Of a DNA stretch of 9,900 bases, positions 5,496 to 9,900 are shown one piece after another (within the stretch, counting starts at the first letter, position 1; each line of letters starts with the position of its first letter). Source of the DNA: JBALVO01 sp036961445 (lineage in GTDB: Bacteria > Pseudomonadota > Gammaproteobacteria > Pseudomonadales > Halieaceae). The DNA is taken from NCBI GenBank assembly GCA_036961445.1, contig JBALVO010000139.1, positions 1 to 9,900 on the forward strand. The letters are read 5' to 3'. Position numbers and translations under genes: made by a program. The notes under the pieces are model-generated. The model ran no database searches. It saw only the letters and a list, made by a program, of their open reading frames with translations, and was not told where the DNA came from.

Positions 5496-7616
5496 TTAGC
5501 GGTTTGACCCCTCGTACTTATAGTATTCCAGGCCCGAGTCTTCTCCCAGGTTGCACCAGCTGGTGGTACCCAGGTACAACTCACCATTAACCTTGGCGTA
5601 GTTACGTACACCGTTGTTGCAAGGGTTACCAAAGCCGTCTTTGAACTTAACCGCTGGAGAGTCGGTATCTTCAAAAACCATCAACCAACCGCTTTTCGCC
5701 TCTTCCAGCGTATAGCCATTGGTGGCGGCATCGTCGATAACACTCTGGTACAGGAAGTAAGCCGGGTTGTTTTCAGTCACTGTCGTCTGACCAAAAGGAC
5801 TGACTGGGATCGGCAGACCAAACATATACAGCGCCCGGTGGTTCCAAAAGGCATAGTCGGTGTGGTCGAACATATCAAACAGGCCAGCCGTTGAGTTCCA
5901 GGAGCCCAGAAACAACTTGCCATCGTGTTCTACAAAGGTAAATGTGTAGACCATACCCTGATGTCCAAAGCCTTCATCGCCAAACAGTGGTTGCTGTCCA
6001 AGTTTGTTTTCTTCCATTACAAACTCGTAGCCATCTTTGCTTGGCTTGAACACCCAATCTTTTTCCTTGCCGTACAGCAGTTCGATTTTTTCCTTGGCCG
6101 GCGTGTCGGTAGCCAGCAAGTCTTCGATTTTAATACGGAAGACGGCGGCCGCCCGCCATGTTTTCATCATAAATTCGCGATGAGCTTCCGTGTCTTCGGC
6201 ATCGTAGTCCCGCAGTTTACAGAGGCTCTCAATCTGCCCTTCATCGCAGTACTTGTGCATGATCTTGTCGTAAGCACCCGAGGTACCCTGATGGTATGAA
6301 CCGAAGTACAGGTAGTCACCAAAGAAGGCATTGGCAGCCATTTTCGAACCGTGGCCTCCTACCTGCTCTGGATCATAGTCGGTGTACTGCATGACGGTCT
6401 GGTATACCACCGGCTCTGCAATAGAGTAGCCATTGTCTGGCATAGCATTACTGACCAGCATCGAGGCGGGCTCGCCATAGGGGTTGTACCAGGAACTGCT
6501 AACGAAGTGTTTTTCGTCATTGACGGTAAATTCGCGAAAGTCGCCAACCACACCGTATTTTTCGAAACGCTGGTCAGAAACAATATCAAAGCCGTTATTG
6601 AGCATACCGCCAGAGAGCGGCTTTTCTTGTGTGCCAACCCAGCGCAGCATGGTATTTAAACTCTTGCCGAGTTGACCGCCGGACTGGTCGGGTCCACCGA
6701 ACCAGTACAGGCCCTTGCTGCCATCGGGGTGGGTTACCGTTTGGAAACGACGAACAGTATCAAAGAAGAACTCGGCATAGCCCAGGTATTCTTTTTTGAC
6801 GTTATCAAAAACAAAAATACGGTTGTAGCCAATCATGCCTTCCTGGTTAAAGTCGAACTCTTCCGGGAATTTTTTCAGTTCCACGACGCGTTGTGCTGGT
6901 GCCAGTTTATCCAGCCATTGGGCTTTGATATCTTTTACCTGGTATTGGTTGGAGCCGGCAAAAAATGTCAGATTGTCGATGCTGCCCGCTCCACGATAGG
7001 TATAGCCCGGCATCGACAGCATGGCCTGTATGAATGACAACTCTATAAGACTGTTGTTAGCGTCTTCCCAGAACTGCTGGCCATTAATAATCGTGTTGGG
7101 GCCAACGTGGGTACTTACGTTTGTCTTAACATTATGAAAATAAATCTGGCCGGTGGGCCTCTGGCCTGATGGAGGTGTAATCTGGCAACCGTGATTGGGT
7201 GTCTCGTGATTCATCAGGGTCACCGGCATCTTCATAGACACATAAGGCCAGTAACACCAAACGGACGCGGCGGACCCATACCAGATTTCATCACCCGAGG
7301 TGGCTGAGCTCAAGGCATACTGGGCCGACTTGAAGATGGTTTGCTCTGGCTCTTGCGTGGCGTATTTTACCGGGTCCAGGACATTATCCCCTGAGAAAAG
7401 ACCATCCCAGGAGCCGTCAGCTGGTGCGCCAAAGGCACGACTGAATCTCACCTCCAGGGGTTCTGTGATCTTCTCGTCGCCCTGCGCTCCGATTGCCGGG
7501 CCGTTGCCGCCAACATCACTAAGTAGTTCTTCATTCTCGGCGGTAGCACTATTAAAAAGAATGACAGCGAGCAGGCAGCCGGAAAAGGCTGCAACCAATC
7601 GTTTCAGCTTCAACAT
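5496..7616 (-). CDS. Large secreted protein of unknown function, propeller-like motifs
   Basis: I do not recognise a family for this 706-residue protein. It has a clear signal peptide (KLKRLVAAFSGCLLAVILF, cleavage near SATA/EN at 26) and no lipobox, so it is periplasmic or secreted. A motif of the form charged-(I/L)-aromatic-(aromatic/L)-G-(S/T) recurs: DEIWYGSAASVWC (109-121), DYLYFGSYHQGT (about 434), GKLFLGSWNSTAG (about 565) and GELYLGTTSWC (678-688). Such strands are common in beta-propellers. The mature chain has six cysteines, C121, C144, C457, C466, C666 and C688, an even number that suits three disulfides. C121 and C688 lie in similar W-C contexts near the two ends. It is rich in aromatic and acidic residues. 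The ATG at 7616 has AAAGG 7 bases upstream. It follows the molybdopterin oxidoreductase by 76 bases in the same direction and may be co-transcribed. A surface-binding or polymer-processing role is possible but not shown. Confidence 0.88.
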   Translation of the reverse strand: MLKLKRLVAAFSGCLLAVILFNSATAENEELLSDVGGNGPAIGAQGDEKITEPLEVRFSRAFGAPADGSWDGLFSGDNVLDPVKYATQEPEQTIFKSAQYALSSATSGDEIWYGSAASVWCYWPYVSMKMPVTLMNHETPNHGCQITPPSGQRPTGQIYFHNVKTNVSTHVGPNTIINGQQFWEDANNSLIELSFIQAMLSMPGYTYRGAGSIDNLTFFAGSNQYQVKDIKAQWLDKLAPAQRVVELKKFPEEFDFNQEGMIGYNRIFVFDNVKKEYLGYAEFFFDTVRRFQTVTHPDGSKGLYWFGGPDQSGGQLGKSLNTMLRWVGTQEKPLSGGMLNNGFDIVSDQRFEKYGVVGDFREFTVNDEKHFVSSSWYNPYGEPASMLVSNAMPDNGYSIAEPVVYQTVMQYTDYDPEQVGGHGSKMAANAFFGDYLYFGSYHQGTSGAYDKIMHKYCDEGQIESLCKLRDYDAEDTEAHREFMMKTWRAAAVFRIKIEDLLATDTPAKEKIELLYGKEKDWVFKPSKDGYEFVMEENKLGQQPLFGDEGFGHQGMVYTFTFVEHDGKLFLGSWNSTAGLFDMFDHTDYAFWNHRALYMFGLPIPVSPFGQTTVTENNPAYFLYQSVIDDAATNGYTLEEAKSGWLMVFEDTDSPAVKFKDGFGNPCNNGVRNYAKVNGELYLGTTSWCNLGEDSGLEYYKYEGSNR

Positions 7617-7692
7617 GTTCTAACCTTTGTGTCTAATGTGAGCATATAGATGCTACAAACTCAGGTGATTAAGCGACAATAATTCATGAAAA
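7617..7692 (-). other. Gap between oxidoreductase and secreted-protein genes
   Basis: This 76-base gap holds the ribosome site of the downstream gene and a small dyad, AGCAT-ctat-ATGCT, at 7641-7654. The dyad lacks a T-run, so it is not a standard terminator. A TATATG sequence inside it could act as a -10 element, but no good -35 is visible. Read-through from the oxidoreductase gene is the simplest view. Confidence 0.4.
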
Positions 7693-9900
7693 TCAGGCAA
7701 TATATTCTTCGACGCTTTCGTCTTCATGATTGGCCGCAGATTCACCGACCGTGGATACCGCTGCAACTTTCACCGGCACTCCGTTAACAATGGCGTTGCC
7801 GGTCAACTCATCAATGACAGTTACATCGGTAATGTCATTCATACTGACACCGGGGTTGCCATTGGCGACTCGCTGGCGGGTATTTTTCCGATTGTGCCCC
7901 CACAAGTGCGGCATACAGACCACGCCGGGCATTATGTCATCAGTAAGAACCACCGGTAGTTGAATCTGGCCTGCGCGCGAGGTGACGGTGACCAGACTGT
8001 CAGCCGTAATGTCGCGCGCCTCGGCATCTGCCGGATTAATCATCAGCTCACAGGGGTTTTTACCTTTGATAAGACGGTGGCTGTGATGCATCCAGCCCAG
8101 GGTGCGATTGGTCAGGCGACTGATCACCTGCAGGTCAAACTCTGACTCGCCCTGCTGCGCTTCCATGCCGCCATCGACGAAGTACGCCTTCAGGCGTGGC
8201 AGGTCATTAACAAAAACCTGTGGAACAAGATTGATTTTTTTGTCTTGCGTGTACAGGCCTTCGGGGAAGGTGTACTCGAGATCGCCCAGAAAAACGCCAT
8301 GTGGATTGTCCTTGAGTTTCTGCAGCGACAGAGCATCTTTCTTAAAGGGGTTCATGCCCTTTCCGTAGGGTCCCATGCGAATGCCGATAGCCACAATCCG
8401 CTCGACAGTGAGGGTGGCACGCACCAGTTTGTGAGCACAACCGATCAGGAATTTCTTGATGGGATTCTGCGTGCGTATGGCGGCGAAGCGACCCATTAAC
8501 TCGGTGAAAATCTCAAAGTCAGTCCACTTTGATTGTTCGGTAATAAACAAGGGCTGGGAGTACTTCGACCAGTTGATGGTGTCGTACAGGTGATAGAACA
8601 TATCGTAATGACCCTTCTCAAGCGGCCCGCAGGGCGGCAGGATGATGTCCGCAAAGCGTGTGGTTTCATTCAGGTAGGGATCCACAGCCACATAGAACTC
8701 CAGTGCCTGCAGAGCTTTCTCAGAGTGGTTGCCATCAGCCATAGACAGCACCATGTTGCCGGCAAGTCCGAGCAGTCCGCGGATTTGTCCTTCCCCGGGG
8801 GTCATGATCTCTTCTCCGAGAATCGCCAGGGGGAACTCGCCGGAAAATTCGGGGCGGCCACGGACGCGGGAGCGATAAGTGTCCCAACTGGAGTTTGTCA
8901 GGGGCAGGGATTCGATGGCCGGCTTGGGGAACATCATGCCGCCGATCTCGTCCATACTGCCGACTATCACATTGAGTGCCTGCATCAGCCACTGGGTCAG
9001 GCCGGCAAACTGCACCATGGAAATACCGGTGCGCCCATAACACACCGGGCGCTTGGCGCTGGCGAATTCCTGGGCGATGCGTTCGATATCGTCCCGGGGA
9101 ATAGTGGTCACCTCGGCGATGCGATCCAGGTCGAACTGCTTGACCAGGGGCTCGAGCTCATCCCAGCCGTTGATGTGCCCCGCCATGCGGCCCGGTTTGG
9201 CCAGGCCTCTGGCGAAAATGGTTTGAATGACACCGATGAGGAATAGCGAGTCGGCATGAGGCCGGATGAAATGGTGCTCATCCATGTACTTGACCGACTC
9301 TGTACGGCGCGGGTCGATCAGCACGCATTTGCCACCGCGCTCGCGGATGGCATTGAGCTTCTTCCAGGTATTGGCGCCGGTAGACATCTGGGCGCCATTG
9401 GAAACCTTGGGGTTGGTGCCGAGCATCAGGTAGTAATCAGTGCGGTTAATATCGGGTACAGTGCACAGGAACTGGTGCCCCAGCATGTGATGCCAGACAA
9501 AGTTGTGGGGCATCTGGTCCACCGTGGAGCCGGTATAGATATTGCGAGTACCCATAATCTTTTGCACGGGGGCAACGGCGAGCAAAGTGCCAATATTGTG
9601 GGCCGTGCTGCGACCAAAGTAGGATCCGATACTGTCCCTGCCATGCTGGTTCTGGATCCGGGCCAGCCCGCCGGCGGCATATTCGATCGCTTCATCCCAC
9701 TCGACTTCCACCCATTCGTCGTCGTGGCTCTTCTCTGCCGGGTTCTTGCGCACCCGCTTCAGGGGCTTTTTCAGCCGATCAGGACAGGTGTCAATATCCT
9801 GTATTCCGGTGGCCTTGGGGCAGATATTACCCTGACTGAGAACGTCATTCTTGTCCCCGCGGATGGCGAGAACCTGCTCACCATCGTGTTCGATTTCGAT
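7693..9900 (-). CDS. Molybdopterin oxidoreductase, DMSO-reductase superfamily (5' end outside window)
   Basis: This is the large catalytic subunit type of enzyme that uses Mo(W)-bis-molybdopterin guanine dinucleotide. The frame is open to base 9900, giving 735 visible residues; a GTG at 9753 is internal, not the start. The first visible part holds the last cysteine of an N-terminal [4Fe-4S] site in GNICPKATGIQDID (Cys codon 9822-9820), so the missing N-terminus should carry the other three cysteines. Then come the cofactor-binding regions YYLMLGTNPKVSNGAQ and CVLIDPRRTES, and a C-terminal dinucleotide-binding barrel (INPADAEARDITADSLVTVT to MPHLWGHNR and GNPGVSMNDIT). Aligning by eye to the NapA motif ending ARHCMASA puts Asp (codon 9519-9517, in STVDQMP) where the Mo-binding Cys would be. 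It belongs to the broad BisC/FdhF-like group with members in aerobic bacteria; the substrate is unknown. It precedes the secreted-protein gene. Confidence 0.9.
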   Translation of the reverse strand: MEIEHDGEQVLAIRGDKNDVLSQGNICPKATGIQDIDTCPDRLKKPLKRVRKNPAEKSHDDEWVEVEWDEAIEYAAGGLARIQNQHGRDSIGSYFGRSTAHNIGTLLAVAPVQKIMGTRNIYTGSTVDQMPHNFVWHHMLGHQFLCTVPDINRTDYYLMLGTNPKVSNGAQMSTGANTWKKLNAIRERGGKCVLIDPRRTESVKYMDEHHFIRPHADSLFLIGVIQTIFARGLAKPGRMAGHINGWDELEPLVKQFDLDRIAEVTTIPRDDIERIAQEFASAKRPVCYGRTGISMVQFAGLTQWLMQALNVIVGSMDEIGGMMFPKPAIESLPLTNSSWDTYRSRVRGRPEFSGEFPLAILGEEIMTPGEGQIRGLLGLAGNMVLSMADGNHSEKALQALEFYVAVDPYLNETTRFADIILPPCGPLEKGHYDMFYHLYDTINWSKYSQPLFITEQSKWTDFEIFTELMGRFAAIRTQNPIKKFLIGCAHKLVRATLTVERIVAIGIRMGPYGKGMNPFKKDALSLQKLKDNPHGVFLGDLEYTFPEGLYTQDKKINLVPQVFVNDLPRLKAYFVDGGMEAQQGESEFDLQVISRLTNRTLGWMHHSHRLIKGKNPCELMINPADAEARDITADSLVTVTSRAGQIQLPVVLTDDIMPGVVCMPHLWGHNRKNTRQRVANGNPGVSMNDITDVTVIDELTGNAIVNGVPVKVAAVSTVGESAANHEDESVEEYIA

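Noticed and set aside
7641..7654. Hairpin AGCAT/ATGCT as a terminator after the oxidoreductase gene
   Set aside because: The stem is only 5 bp, AT-rich and not followed by a T-run.
8533..9246. A 237-codon open frame on the plus strand
   Set aside because: It lies wholly antisense to the well-supported molybdopterin oxidoreductase and has no recognisable domain; it looks like a shadow of the coding frame.
9751..9753. GTG at 9753 as the start of the molybdopterin oxidoreductase
   Set aside because: The frame stays open upstream to the window edge and includes the expected iron-sulfur cysteine region, so the true start lies outside.

Overview
The window carries seven protein-coding genes and no RNA gene, insertion sequence or CRISPR array that I can recognise. 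Signal peptides, a FadL-type outer-membrane protein and a DUF3313 protein point to a Gram-negative, probably an aerobic and possibly marine or environmental gammaproteobacterium. That placement is an inference from protein style and moderate base composition, not from a marker gene.

Left part (about 1-3400, minus strand): four genes lie head to tail and read leftwards with gaps of 36, 21 and 74 bases. In order of transcription they are a 64-residue small protein (3397-3203), a DUF3313 exported protein (3166-2474), a FadL/OMPP1-family outer-membrane channel (2452-1178) and a metallo-beta-lactamase-fold hydrolase of the GntH-like type (1103 to beyond base 1). Three of the four products appear to be exported, which suggests an envelope operon for taking up and processing a hydrophobic or otherwise unusual small molecule.

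Centre (3398-3661): the divergent intergenic region is unusually structured. It holds three tandem 11-base direct repeats (GTGACWTCA cores) just upstream of the best promoter candidate for the leftward operon. It also has three dyad-symmetric sequences on the side of the rightward gene and a 9-base direct repeat near the predicted leftward transcription start. The rightward gene (3662-5461) encodes a membrane-anchored protein with an N-terminal winged-helix-like region, one transmembrane helix, a TolB-N/FlgO-like domain and TPRs. This looks like a ToxR/CadC-style one-component regulator. Regulators with OmpR-type winged helices often bind 11-base direct repeats, so the simplest model is that this protein controls the divergent operon.

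Right part (5496-9900, minus strand): a molybdopterin oxidoreductase (7693 to beyond 9900, N-terminus missing) is followed after 76 bases by a 706-residue secreted protein with no family I recognise. That protein has recurring propeller-like motifs and six cysteines in its mature part. It converges on the regulator gene with a gap of only 34 bases and no clear terminator. The six cysteines and export of this protein, and an aspartate at the likely molybdenum-ligand position of the oxidoreductase, are the main oddities on this side.

Taken together this may be a catabolic or detoxification locus: outer-membrane entry (FadL), exported hydrolase (MBL), redox step (Mo enzyme), an orphan secreted protein and a dedicated membrane sensor-regulator. 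The substrate cannot be read from the sequence.
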